Below, one piece after another: positions 42,365-51,506 of a stretch of DNA of 64,000 bases. This stretch comes from Methylopila sp. 73B (GTDB lineage Bacteria > Pseudomonadota > Alphaproteobacteria > Rhizobiales > Methylopilaceae). The notes under the pieces were generated by a model. It was not told the DNA's origin and searched no databases. It saw nothing but the letters and a program-made list of their open reading frames with translations. The translations under genes and the position numbers were made by a program. The stretch's first letter is position 1. Each line of letters opens with the position of its first letter. The stretch covers positions 4,196,001-4,260,000 of the forward strand of contig NZ_JAFV01000001.1 in NCBI RefSeq assembly GCF_000526315.1, in the 5' to 3' direction.

Positions 42365-43317
42365 CCCCCTTTGGCTCCGCCGCGAACGCGTTCGACGAGC
42401 GGGTCGAGGCCGCCATAGCCCGGCTGCCGCAGCTCCCGGGAAAGGTGACGCGCTATGGGCTCGCGGCGGCCGCGGTCGCCTCGCCGGTGCACCGCGGCGT
42501 GGCGTCGGACGGCGTGCGGCTCGACCTCGACGACGGCCGCTCCGTGTTCCTGAAGATCCGCCACGCCGACTGCGCCGCCGACATCGCGCCGCAGGCGGCG
42601 GAGGCCGCGCGCAAGGCCGCCGCGCTCGGCGTCGGGCCGGCGGTGGTGGACGAGGCGGACGGGTTGCTGGCGCTCGATTTCCTCGACGCGCCCTGGCGCT
42701 ACGGCCGCGTCGGCGACCTCCAGGACTTGGCCGTTCTGGGCCGAGCCCTGTCGCTCACGAAGCGGCTGCATGGCGACGGCCTGATCGGGCGGCGGTTCGA
42801 TCCCTTCGCCCGCGTCGCAGCGCTCTACGTGGAAGCCCAGGACGCCGGCGCCCCGCTGCCGGACGACACGGGCCGGCTGATCGCGGCCTGCGCCCTGATC
42901 GGTGAGGCGATCTCGGCCGCAGGCGTCGATCTCGCCTTCTGCCGCAACGACGGCGTCGCCTCCAACATCATGCTCCAGCCCGAGACCGGAGAGCTCCAGC
43001 TCACCGACTTCGACCTCGCGGGCGACAACGACCCCTGGTTCGACGTCGGCGCGCTGATGAACGAGGCCTGCCGTTTCGAGGCGGACCAGTGCGCGGCGCT
43101 CGAGGCCTACGCCGGCGCTTGCGACGAGCGCGTCCTGAACCGCTGCCGGCTCTACGGCGCGGTCGACGACGTGATGTGGGGGCTCTGGGGCGTCGTGCGC
43201 GCCGTCACCTCGCCCCGCACCGGCGTCGAGTTCTACAAATACGGGACGTGGCGGCTGTCGCACGCGCGGGCGACCGCCGCGGACCGCGCGTTCGAGGTCT
43301 GGCTGCGGCGGCTCTGA
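42361..43317 (+). CDS. APH/choline-kinase-like phosphotransferase 1
   Basis: A 318-residue aminoglycoside-phosphotransferase-fold protein. The catalytic loop is FCRNDGVASNIML, an HxDxxxxN loop in which the histidine position is Arg, while Asp and Asn are kept. The metal-binding DFD is in LTDFDLAGDNDPWFD. The ATG overlaps the M20 stop (ATGA). Choline/ethanolamine kinase relatives phosphorylate a hydroxyl on an amino alcohol; the actual acceptor is unknown. It is a paralogue of the next gene. Confidence 0.78.
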   Translation: MTPFGSAANAFDERVEAAIARLPQLPGKVTRYGLAAAAVASPVHRGVASDGVRLDLDDGRSVFLKIRHADCAADIAPQAAEAARKAAALGVGPAVVDEADGLLALDFLDAPWRYGRVGDLQDLAVLGRALSLTKRLHGDGLIGRRFDPFARVAALYVEAQDAGAPLPDDTGRLIAACALIGEAISAAGVDLAFCRNDGVASNIMLQPETGELQLTDFDLAGDNDPWFDVGALMNEACRFEADQCAALEAYAGACDERVLNRCRLYGAVDDVMWGLWGVVRAVTSPRTGVEFYKYGTWRLSHARATAADRAFEVWLRRL

Positions 43318-43349
43318 GGCGTCGTGGGAGAGGGAGGGAGCGGGCCGCC

Positions 43350-44291
43350 ATGCTGACCTGGAAACGACCCGGCGAGGGCGAGAGCGCGGGCGAACGCGCG
43401 CTGGAGGCGATCCTCGCCGACGTGCCGCGCTGGCGGGGAGAGCCGCTGCGCTACCGCCCCGTGTCCGGCGGCATCAGCAACGCCAACTGGCGCATCGCGG
43501 TGGGGGAGGCGGGAGACTACTTCCTCAAGGTGCCCGGCCGCGGCACCGAGATGTTCATCGACCGGCTTGCGGCGAACGACGCCAGCCGCAAGGCCCACGC
43601 CAGCGGCTTCGGCGTCGAGGTGGTGGATTTCCTCCCCGATCTCGGCGTCGAGATCTTCGCCTTCGTCGAGGGCTACCGCGCCTCCTCGAACCTCGACTTC
43701 CTCCGCCCAACGGTGCGCCGGAACGCCGTCGCGGCGCTGAAGGCCTTCAACGATAGCGAACCGCTCGGCCTGACCAAGACCATCTTCGACATGATCGAGG
43801 AGCACGTCGCGCAGGTGGCTGAGGTCGGCGGCCGCCTGCCGGCCGACCAGCCCTTCCTGATGCGCCGCTACACCGAGGCCAAGGCGGCCCTGACCGCCTC
43901 CGGCACCGATCTCGCGCCCTGCATGAACGACACGCTCGCCGGCAACTTCATGATCGACGCGGCCGACAGCGTGCTCATCGTCGATTTCGAATACGCCTCG
44001 AACAACGAGCGCGCGTTCGAGATCGCCGGCTGGTTCGATGAGATGGCGTTCCCCGAGGCGGTGGAGCGCGAGATGCTGGAAGCCTACTTCGGCGCCGTCA
44101 CGCCGCAGGTCGAGGCCCGCGTCGCCGTGCTGAAGGCGCTGGCGGACCTCAAGTGGTCGACCTGGGCGATGATCCAGGAGGCGGTCTCGACGCTCGACTT
44201 CGACTTCTACAAGTACGGCGCCTGGAAGCACATGCGCGCCCGCACCCTGTTCCATCATCCCGACTGGAACGCCTGGCTCCGCCGCCTCTGA
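43350..44291 (+). CDS. APH/choline-kinase-like phosphotransferase 2
   Basis: A 313-residue paralogue of the preceding gene. N-lobe: PVSGGISNANWRIAVGEAGDYFLKVPG. Catalytic loop: CMNDTLAGNFMIDA, with Met in the usual His position and Asp and Asn kept. DFE metal motif: LIVDFEYASNNERAFE. Both proteins end in a matching FYKYGxW...WLRRL motif. It is 32 bp downstream of the first kinase and completes the unit. The 680 bp that follow hold repeats only. Confidence 0.8.
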   Translation: MLTWKRPGEGESAGERALEAILADVPRWRGEPLRYRPVSGGISNANWRIAVGEAGDYFLKVPGRGTEMFIDRLAANDASRKAHASGFGVEVVDFLPDLGVEIFAFVEGYRASSNLDFLRPTVRRNAVAALKAFNDSEPLGLTKTIFDMIEEHVAQVAEVGGRLPADQPFLMRRYTEAKAALTASGTDLAPCMNDTLAGNFMIDAADSVLIVDFEYASNNERAFEIAGWFDEMAFPEAVEREMLEAYFGAVTPQVEARVAVLKALADLKWSTWAMIQEAVSTLDFDFYKYGAWKHMRARTLFHHPDWNAWLRRL

Positions 44292-44324
44292 GCGGTTTTC
44301 GGCTTGCGTTGGTGCGGTGAATCC

Positions 44325-44427
44325 CCGCCGTCATTCCGGGCGAAGTCCCGGGGCCCATAAGCCCGCGGGCGAAGATTGATCTCGACCCGCGGGATTATGG
44401 GCCCCGGGACAAGCCCGGGGCGACGGC
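44325..44427. repeat. Palindromic intergenic element, family II copy 1
   Basis: Outer arms CGCCGTC / GACGGCG, and an inner perfect 14-bp inverted repeat CCCGGGGCCCATAA / TTATGGGCCCCGGG. A related element lies in the gspJ 5' coding end (about 55012-55113). Confidence 0.8.
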
Positions 44428-44489
44428 GGAGCGTGGATGCGTGTCGATCGACATCGGGGAGACGCCCGGAACGACCGCGCGCTTGCTTC

Positions 44490-44823
44490 CACGCCTTCGG
44501 CGCGAGGAGGATCGCCCGCGCCCGGTTCTGCGGCGTGGAAGAGGAAGCGCGGGGATCCCTCCCCTGGGACAGGGGAGGGTGGACGGGCATAAGCCCGGCC
44601 GGGTGGGGTGGGCTTCAGGGTCAGGCTCCCGAACGCCGTCGCGCCCTACGCCCAATGCCCCACCCGACCTCGGCTCGCGCCGAGGCCACCCTCCCCACGC
44701 CTTCGGCGCGAGGAGGGATCGCCTGCGCCCGGTTCTCCGGCGTGGAAGACGAGGCGCGGGAATCCCTCCTCTGGGACAGGGGAGGGTGGACGGGCGTAAG
44801 CCCGGCCGAGTGGGTGGGCTTTA
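44490..44823. repeat. About 130-bp direct repeat, two units about 205 bp apart
   Basis: Two units of about 130 bp (near 44490-44615 and 44695-44823) share CCACGCCTTCGGCGCGAGGA, GCGCCCGGTTCT, GGGACAGGGGAGGGTGGACG and GTAAGCCCGGCCG or close variants. No coding potential is evident in the 44292-44972 spacer apart from short shadow frames. The function is unknown. Confidence 0.75.
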
Positions 44824-44972
44824 GGATGAGGCCCGCGCGCCGGCCGCCGCGCCCGCTTGGGATGACCTGAGGTCCTGGGTCCCGGCTCGAGGCCGGGACA
44901 CGAGCGGAGCGGCTGACGAAACCGCCGGGCCTTGCCTCCCACACGCGCGCCCGCCGGGAGCGGCGCAGCGCT

Positions 44973-45491
44973 CTACTCGTCCGGATGCGGCTTCGGCCGG
45001 GCGGTCTGGTTCGGGTCGAACAGGCGGTACTCCCCTTCCTGCTCGCCGAGCGTGAGGCGGAGCGAGGACGAGTCGATCGCCGTCACCAGCCAGCCGTCCA
45101 GCATGTCGCCGAGGCGAAGCTGGCTGACCGTGTTCGAGCCCATGTCCTCGACGACCGCGACGGTCTCCTCCGGTCCCTCGATCACCCCGGCGAGGCGCAG
45201 GTTCGGCTGCGGGGCCGGCGGACGCGCCGTCACGGTCTCCGGTTCGGGTTCGGGCTCCGCCTCAACGGCGGCGGGCGGCTGCGGCGCGCGGCGCGACGGC
45301 GTGAACAGCGGCCGGTCGCGGAACGCGGAGAGGCTGTCCGCGCCGAGCGCGCTCAGGGGGTTGAGCGCAGCTTCGGCCGCGGGCGGGGCGGGCCTGTCCT
45401 CGGTGGTTTCCTGGGTGGCGGCGCCGATCGGAAGAACCGGAAGCGCGGCCGCAAGCAGCGCGGCGAGGGCGGCGCGAAGGATCGTTGTCAT
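44973..45491 (-). CDS. Type II secretion GspC/GspP-like inner-membrane or periplasmic protein
   Basis: A 172-residue exported protein. Residues 1-24 form a signal-like or membrane segment (TILRAALAALLAAALPVLP). A Pro/Ala-rich linker with RDRPLFTPSRRAP follows, a GspC/PilP-type motif, then a homology-region-like domain about 97-160 (RLAGVIEGPEETVAVVED, QLRLGDMLDGWLVTAID). It probably contacts the secretin. The ATG overlaps gspM. The PDZ domain of classical GspC is missing. Confidence 0.7.
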   Translation of the reverse strand: MTTILRAALAALLAAALPVLPIGAATQETTEDRPAPPAAEAALNPLSALGADSLSAFRDRPLFTPSRRAPQPPAAVEAEPEPEPETVTARPPAPQPNLRLAGVIEGPEETVAVVEDMGSNTVSQLRLGDMLDGWLVTAIDSSSLRLTLGEQEGEYRLFDPNQTARPKPHPDE

Positions 45492-46078
45492 CCCGCGACG
45501 AACCTCCCCGGTCCATTGACCACGACGCCGACGCGCAGCGTCGGATCGTCGGGATCGGCGTCCGCCGCCGCGTCGAGACGCCGAACTTCGAGGCGCTCGA
45601 CCGTCAGCAGCGGGAGGCCGGTCTCGATCCGGCGCAGCAGCTCGAGCAGCGCGCCGTTCCGGGTGTCGAAGGTGACGCGCAGCCGGACGCGGTCGTCGAT
45701 CAGGTCCTGCGCCTCTCCGGGCGCCTCGACGTCCTGAGCCTCGATCAGGCGTCCGCCGGTCGCCTCGACGGCGTCGGTCAGCAGCCGCTGGAGAGCCGCC
45801 TTGGCGAGCGCAGGCGTCGCGCCGGGCACATAGATCGCGGAGGCGTCAATCGCCGTCGACGTCGGGCCGCCGGCCGCGGCGACCCGTCGCTCGAGCTGGG
45901 CGACGATCGCCTCCTGTCCGGCGGCCAGCCGATCGACCTCGGCCGCCTGCAGGACATTCAGGACCGAGAGCACGATCGCGGCGAGCGGCAGCAGGACAGC
46001 CGCGGTCACAAACGCCCAGAACGCGACGCCGCGGGACGACGCGGAGGCGCTCGTGCGGCCGAGGCCTCCCAGGCTCAT
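45488..46078 (-). CDS. gspM: Type II secretion protein GspM (GspMb/PilO-like)
   Basis: A 196-residue bitopic protein. One transmembrane helix near 20-45 (AFWAFVTAAVLLPLAAIVLSVL) is followed by a coiled coil and a ferredoxin-like PilO/GspM domain (about 90-190). It forms the inner-membrane platform with GspL. It lies 24 bp after gspL. Confidence 0.75.
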   Translation of the reverse strand: MSLGGLGRTSASASSRGVAFWAFVTAAVLLPLAAIVLSVLNVLQAAEVDRLAAGQEAIVAQLERRVAAAGGPTSTAIDASAIYVPGATPALAKAALQRLLTDAVEATGGRLIEAQDVEAPGEAQDLIDDRVRLRVTFDTRNGALLELLRRIETGLPLLTVERLEVRRLDAAADADPDDPTLRVGVVVNGPGRFVAG

Positions 46079-46102
46079 ACCGGCCGCCTCATGCCTGCCG
46101 CC

Positions 46103-47101
46103 TCATGGCTGAACCTTCGGGCCGGCCGGCCGCCGGCCGACGATCTCAAACCCGTCGCGGCCGTCGGCGTTGCGGGTCACCGGCGCGCTGAAGCGGGCCT
46201 CCGGCAGCGCGCCGGACGCTGTGAGCAGCCCGATCAGCTCCGGCGCGGCGTTCGAGACGCCGGCCAGCCGGACGCGTTCCGGATCGATCTCGAGGTCGCG
46301 CAGCGCCGTGCCGTCGGGCAGGGCGGCGGCGAGCTTGTCGACCAAAGTGACGACCGCCGTCTCCGGCCGCTTCTCCGCCATCAGGTCGTGCTCGCGCGCG
46401 CCGCCGCCGCTCGCCTGCATCAGCGTTCGGCGCGCCGCCTGGGACCGTCGCTCGAGGTCCGCCAGCCGCTCTTCCGCGCGGTGCAGGGCCCAGTAGGAGC
46501 CGGCGGCGAGCGGAACGAGCGCGCCGACGACGGCGACCGCCGCGATCGCGAGCCCCCGCCGCACGCGTCGGCGGAATGGATCGCGCCCGCCGCGCCAGAG
46601 ATCCACGGACAGCGGGGCGTCGAGCGGCTCGCCCGCGCCGCCCAGCGCCGTCGGCGTGAAGCCGATCGCCGCGGCCTTGGCGATCCAGCTGTCGGCGACC
46701 TCGCGGGAGGCGGCGACGAAGCGCACGTCGAGCGAGCCGTCGGCGGCGTCGGAGGCGCGGTAGCCGTAGAGCACCCGCTCGGGCGCCCAGGGCGTAAGCC
46801 GTTCGAGCCGGTTTTCGATCACGGCGTCGAGGTAGTCGCGGGTCGCCGCGGGAAAGCTCAGGGTGCGGGTCAACACGGCCCCTGCCGGCAGCCGGAGCTC
46901 GCCTTGCACTGGCCCGCGCGCCGCGCCGTCCTTCGGGGCAAGGTGCTTCGCCGGCGCGCCGATGGGCGCGTCGTAGAGCGCGAGCGCGCCGTCCTCCGCC
47001 ACGGCCACGCGGCGCGGCCCGCGCGCGAAGCGGGCGGCGAGCGGCGCAACGACGTCGACGATGGCCTCGGTCGCCTGGGCGAGCGTCTCCTTCAGCGCCA
47101 T
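46103..47101 (-). CDS. gspL: Type II secretion protein GspL (PilN-domain type)
   Basis: A 332-residue protein. Residues 1-180 are a reduced cytosolic PilM/GspL-like part (ERLTPWAPERVLYGYRA). A transmembrane helix lies at 183-205, with a PilN-like periplasmic domain afterwards. It couples the GspE ATPase to the membrane platform. It lies 54 bp after gspE. Confidence 0.8.
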   Translation of the reverse strand: MALKETLAQATEAIVDVVAPLAARFARGPRRVAVAEDGALALYDAPIGAPAKHLAPKDGAARGPVQGELRLPAGAVLTRTLSFPAATRDYLDAVIENRLERLTPWAPERVLYGYRASDAADGSLDVRFVAASREVADSWIAKAAAIGFTPTALGGAGEPLDAPLSVDLWRGGRDPFRRRVRRGLAIAAVAVVGALVPLAAGSYWALHRAEERLADLERRSQAARRTLMQASGGGAREHDLMAEKRPETAVVTLVDKLAAALPDGTALRDLEIDPERVRLAGVSNAAPELIGLLTASGALPEARFSAPVTRNADGRDGFEIVGRRPAGPKVQP

Positions 47102-47155
47102 CGACGGCGGGCCCCCTCGGCGACATCCCTCGCGTCGGCGCCGCAGGCGCGCGGG

Positions 47156-48823
47156 TCAGCCGGTCGCACGGAGCACCTCGTCGATGGTGGTGAGCCCGCG
47201 CCCGGCCTTCCAGACGCCGTCCTCGAGCATGCTGGTCATGCCGCCGTCTCGCGCCGCGCGCTGCAGGCTCGTCGGATCCGGGCGCTCCCGGATGAGGCTG
47301 CGGACGGCGTCGTCCACCCTCAGCGCCTCGAACACGCCGATCCGGCCGCGGTATCCCGACTGCCCGCAGGCCGAGCATCCGACCGCGCGGTGGAATGACG
47401 CTCCGGGCGCAAGCGTCAGGCCGCGCGCCGCCGCAAGGGCGCGGGCGTCGTCGTCGGCCGCGGCGTCCGGGCGCTTGCAGCGCTCGCAGAGCCGGCGCAC
47501 CAGCCGTTGGCCGATGACGCCCCGGAGCGAGGCGCCGATCAGGTAGGATTCCACGCCGAGGTCGGCGAGTCGGATGACGGCGTCCGCCGCCGTGTTGGTG
47601 TGCAGCGTCGTCAGCACCAGATGGCCGGTGAGCGCGGCCTGCGCGCCGACCGCCGCGGTCTCCTTGTCGCGCATCTCGCCAACCATGATGACGTCGGGGT
47701 CGTGGCGCAGGAACGAACGCAGGGCGGTCGCGAAGGTGAGCCCGATCGCCGGCTTGATCTGGGTCTGGTGCACGCCCGCGATCTGGTACTCGATCGGGTC
47801 TTCGACCGTCACGATCTTGCGGGCGGGGTCGTTGAGGGCGGCGAGCGCGGTGGCGAGCGTCGTGGTCTTGCCGCTGCCGGTCGGGCCGGTGACCACGACG
47901 ATGCCGTGCGGCTCCGCGAGCAGGGCCTCGAAGGTCGCGCGGTCGCGCGGGCTCAGGCCAAGCCGCTCGAAATCGAGCAGCCGCGCGTCCTTCAGCAGCA
48001 TGCGCAGCACGGCGGTCTCGCCGTACATCGTGGGCGCCGTGGCGACGCGGAGGTCGGCCTCCTGGCGGCCGATCTTGACGTTGGAGCGCCCGTCCTGCGG
48101 CAGGCGGCGCTCGGCGATGTCGAGGCCCGCCAGAATCTTCACGCGCGAGATAAGCCCCGCGGCGAGGCCCTTCGGCAACACCTGCTCGATGCGCAGGCGG
48201 CCGTCGATGCGGAAGCGCACCCGCACCTCCTCGCGGCCGGTCTCGATGTGGATGTCGGTCGCGCCGGTCTCGATCGCCCGCTCGAGCAACTGGTCGATCG
48301 AGCGCACGATCGGCGCGCCGCGGGCGAGATCCTGCAGCGCCTCGACCGTCTCGGCGCGGTCCGCGGCCGTCGCGGGCTCCGCGGAAAGGGTGGCGGCGGC
48401 GGCCTCGGCGTCGCGCTCGAACAGCAGCTCGATCTCTTCGAACGAGAGCACGACCAGCTGCGGCGGCGCGCCGAGCGCCAGGCCGACGGAGTCGATCGCC
48501 GTCTCGTCGGCGGGATTGGCGACCGCCGCGGCGAGCGCGCCGTCTCGTTCGAACGGGTAGATCCGCGCGTCCCTGAGGTAGCGGCGCGACAGGCCCTCGG
48601 TCCGGCCCTGTCGCTCCTGCACCTCCGCGAAGGTCAGGCGCGGGAGCGCGTAGGCGGAGGCGACCGCGTCGGCGAGATCGGACGCCGGTACTGCGCCCGA
48701 GCGCCAGAGGGCCTCGAGGTCCTCGGTTCCGTCCGCCGCGAAGCCGCGCCGGCGCAGCTCCTGCGCCAGGGCGAGCAGGCGCGCGTTCCCCGTTTCCGCC
48801 GCTCGGACGTCCTGAACCGTCAT
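47156..48823 (-). CDS. gspE: Type II secretion ATPase GspE
   Basis: A 555-residue secretion ATPase. N-terminal MshEN-like domain (1-150). Walker A GPTGSGKT at 313-320, Asp box and Walker B (DPDVIMVGEMRDKETA), and a tetracysteine zinc element (RLCERCKRPD and VGCSACGQSGYRG). It powers pseudopilus assembly. First gene of the leftward operon gspE-L-M-C, divergent from gspD. Confidence 0.93.
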   Translation of the reverse strand: MTVQDVRAAETGNARLLALAQELRRRGFAADGTEDLEALWRSGAVPASDLADAVASAYALPRLTFAEVQERQGRTEGLSRRYLRDARIYPFERDGALAAAVANPADETAIDSVGLALGAPPQLVVLSFEEIELLFERDAEAAAATLSAEPATAADRAETVEALQDLARGAPIVRSIDQLLERAIETGATDIHIETGREEVRVRFRIDGRLRIEQVLPKGLAAGLISRVKILAGLDIAERRLPQDGRSNVKIGRQEADLRVATAPTMYGETAVLRMLLKDARLLDFERLGLSPRDRATFEALLAEPHGIVVVTGPTGSGKTTTLATALAALNDPARKIVTVEDPIEYQIAGVHQTQIKPAIGLTFATALRSFLRHDPDVIMVGEMRDKETAAVGAQAALTGHLVLTTLHTNTAADAVIRLADLGVESYLIGASLRGVIGQRLVRRLCERCKRPDAAADDDARALAAARGLTLAPGASFHRAVGCSACGQSGYRGRIGVFEALRVDDAVRSLIRERPDPTSLQRAARDGGMTSMLEDGVWKAGRGLTTIDEVLRATG

Positions 48824-49198
48824 CCGCCGCCTCGCGCTCGAACCGCGGCCGGCCGCGCCGCGGTCGCCATCGGCCAGGCTGCATACGTCATTCTTGGTAG
48901 CACGCCGCGGCCCGCTCTAATCCAGCGAAGCCGGCCCCTGTCGCGCCGCCGTCGCACGCCGCCGCTACCGTTTGGCTCCGGCCCCACCGGCGCTCCGCCC
49001 ACGAATCTGTTCATTTTCTTGGACACAACGCCCACGCGAGGAAACTACGAAATTTTGTGGTTAATGTCGCCGCCGAATTCTTTAGGTCAAGCCTGAAAGG
49101 CATGTAACGTATCGGATAACGACTGTAAAATTTGACTTCCCTTTTGTCTTCTTGCTTCATGTCGCCTGGGGAATGTGCGTGCATTCGGGGTCTTCATC
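48824..49198. promoter_or_regulatory. Divergent gspE/gspD control region
   Basis: A 375-bp spacer. The gspD-proximal 180 bp is markedly AT-rich for this window (AAATTTTGTGGTTAATGTCG, GTAAAATTTGACTTCCC) and should carry the promoter for gspD, and perhaps for gspE. No gene is visible. No operator motif is recognised. Confidence 0.5.
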
Positions 49199-51496
49199 AT
49201 GGTAGCGGCGCTGCGTTTGGCGGTCGCGGCGTGCGTTATGGCGCTCGCCGGGTGTTCGACGGTCGATCCCGCCAACGACGGCGGCGTCAGCATCGTCCGG
49301 ACCGGTCTGATGACCGATCTGTCGGCCCGACAGCCGCGCGGCGACGGCGCGCAGACGCAGGCTGCGGCGCCGGTCTCGTCCGAGACGACCGGCGCGGTCG
49401 CGGCCTCCTTCGCGTCCGAACCCGAGGCCGCCGGCGGCTCCCCGCTTCGGCTCGTGACCGAGCGCGGCGACGGCGAGGGCCGGTCCGGCGCGCTCTACCG
49501 CCTCAACTTCGAGAACGCCGACCTGCGCAACGTCGTCCAGGCTGTTCTCGGCGAGGCGCTGAAGATCAACTACGTCATGGGCGCCGACGTCGCCGGCCAG
49601 GTGACGATCTCGTCGCCGCGGGCGATGAACGCCGAGGAGCTGCTGGGCGCGCTCGAGGCGCTGCTGCAGAGCAACGGCTTCACCATGACCAAGACCGGCG
49701 GCACGATGCGGATCACCGCGGCCTCGTCCGTCGGCGGCGCGGCCGAGGCGGCGGACCGGACGACGCCGGGTTACGGCCTTTCGGTGGTGCCGCTGCGCCA
49801 CGTGTCGGCCAGCACCATGGCGCAGCTCGTGTCCGGCTTCGTGGTGGACGCAGACGGGCTGAAGGTCGACGCCTCCCGCAACGCCATGGTCGTGCGCGGC
49901 TCCGGCCCGAAGCGGGCGGAGGCGGTGCAGGCGATCATGTCGTTCGACGCTGACTGGATGCAAGACCAGGCGGTCGGCATCTACGAGGTGCGGCGCGCGA
50001 CGCCGGAGGTCGTGGTCGGCGAGCTCCGGCGCGTCTTCGACGCCGAGGAGAAGGGCGTGGGCGCCGGTGCCGTGCAGTTCAAGGCGATCGGCCGGCTGCG
50101 GGCGGTGATGGTGATCGCCAAGACCCAGGCGCTGATGCGCCGGGCCGAGACCTGGGTGAAGCGGCTCGACCGCGAGAGCCCGGCGGGAGGCGACAACGTC
50201 TTCGTCTACAAGGCGCGCTACCGCGACGCCCGCGAGCTCGCCCGCATCATGACGAGCCTGTTCCGCGCTGGCGGCGACGGCGGCGGCCGCGCGGCCGCGA
50301 CCACCGGCGGGCGCTCCTCGACGGGGGGGTTGGGCGAGGGCTCGGACCTGATGTCCGACAACCGTTCGGGGTCGTCGTCTTCGTCCTCTTCTCCGTCCGG
50401 GAACGGCTCGGCGTCGAACGTGTCCGACCGCGGGTCGAACACGGGGGGCGCGTCGGGGCAAGCGGGCTCCTCGCCCTTCAACAGCCCGTACTTCGGCGAC
50501 GGCGCCAGCGCCGCGGCGGAATCGGGCGGCGGCGGCGGCGGCGCGACCATCGACCTCTCCCGGCAGAGCGACGACCGTGGCGGCGGCAAGGTGCTGATCA
50601 GCGCCGATCCCGCCAACAACGCCGTCGTGACCTACGCCGACGGCTTCACCTACCAGAAGATCCTGACCGCGCTCCGGCAGCTCGACTCCGCGCCGCTGCA
50701 GGTCGCGATCAGCGCCACGATCGCCGAGGTGCAGCTCAACGACGACATGAAGAACGGCGTCGAGTACTTCGTGAAGAGCGGCGGCGTGGGCCTCGGCCGC
50801 AACAACGGCTCGTTCAGCCTGTTCGGAACCGCCGCGAACGCCCTGTCGAGGCAGACGCCCGGCTTCAATCTGCTGATCGGGACGAATTCCAACCCCGACG
50901 TGGTGATCTCGGCGCTCGACCGGGTGACGAACGTGGAGGTGCTGTCGTCGCCGTCGCTCGTCGTCGCCGAGAACCAGGTCGCGAACTTCCAGGTCGGCGA
51001 CGAGATCCCGATCGTCACCCGCCAGGCGCAGAGCGTCGAGAACGTCGACTCGCCGCTCGTCAATCAGGTGGAGTTCAAAAACACCGGCATCATCCTCAAC
51101 GTCATCCCGCGGATCGGCCAGAACGACGCGGTGACGATGCAGATCGAGCAGGAAATCTCCTCGGTCGCGAGCGGCGCCGACACCCTGACGCCCACGATCT
51201 CCAAGCGCCGCGTGGCGAGCAACATCTCAGTCGTCAGCGGGCAGACGGTGCTGCTGGCGGGCCTGATCAGCAAGCGCAACGAGCGCGGCAAGAACGGGCT
51301 GCCGATCCTCGGCGACCTCAAGGGCATCGGCAATCTGTTCAGCCAGCGTTCGAGCGCCAAGGACCGCACGGAACTCGTGGTGTTCATCCGCCCGGTCGTC
51401 ATCCGCAACGGCGAGGACGCCCAGTCGGTGGCCGAGGAGTTCCGCTCCCGGCTGACGTCGATGGGCGGCCCCCGCCCGGCGTCCTACACGAAGTGA
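49199..51496 (+). CDS. gspD: Type II secretion outer-membrane secretin GspD (lipoprotein)
   Basis: A 765-residue secretin. The N-terminus is a lipoprotein signal (ACVMALAGC), so it may not need a separate pilotin. N-domains (about 70-420) precede a Ser/Gly-rich low-complexity linker (about 365-440). The conserved secretin core runs about 500-740, with VNVLSSPSLVVAENQ-like (EVLSSPSLVVAENQVANFQVGDEIPI) and the C-terminal LPILGDLKGIGNLFSQRS. A GTG at 49175 is an alternative start. It heads the rightward operon. Confidence 0.93.
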   Translation: MVAALRLAVAACVMALAGCSTVDPANDGGVSIVRTGLMTDLSARQPRGDGAQTQAAAPVSSETTGAVAASFASEPEAAGGSPLRLVTERGDGEGRSGALYRLNFENADLRNVVQAVLGEALKINYVMGADVAGQVTISSPRAMNAEELLGALEALLQSNGFTMTKTGGTMRITAASSVGGAAEAADRTTPGYGLSVVPLRHVSASTMAQLVSGFVVDADGLKVDASRNAMVVRGSGPKRAEAVQAIMSFDADWMQDQAVGIYEVRRATPEVVVGELRRVFDAEEKGVGAGAVQFKAIGRLRAVMVIAKTQALMRRAETWVKRLDRESPAGGDNVFVYKARYRDARELARIMTSLFRAGGDGGGRAAATTGGRSSTGGLGEGSDLMSDNRSGSSSSSSSPSGNGSASNVSDRGSNTGGASGQAGSSPFNSPYFGDGASAAAESGGGGGGATIDLSRQSDDRGGGKVLISADPANNAVVTYADGFTYQKILTALRQLDSAPLQVAISATIAEVQLNDDMKNGVEYFVKSGGVGLGRNNGSFSLFGTAANALSRQTPGFNLLIGTNSNPDVVISALDRVTNVEVLSSPSLVVAENQVANFQVGDEIPIVTRQAQSVENVDSPLVNQVEFKNTGIILNVIPRIGQNDAVTMQIEQEISSVASGADTLTPTISKRRVASNISVVSGQTVLLAGLISKRNERGKNGLPILGDLKGIGNLFSQRSSAKDRTELVVFIRPVVIRNGEDAQSVAEEFRSRLTSMGGPRPASYTK

Positions 51497-51506
51497 CGCC
51501 TGGGCG

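Noticed and set aside
44490..44823. CRISPR-like spaced repeats
   Set aside because: Only two long imperfect units, no short uniform repeats and no cas genes.
46146..48884. A 900-codon open frame out of phase with gspE and gspL
   Set aside because: It is an Arg/Pro/Ala-rich shadow frame typical of high-GC DNA; the in-phase frames encode clear GspE and GspL.
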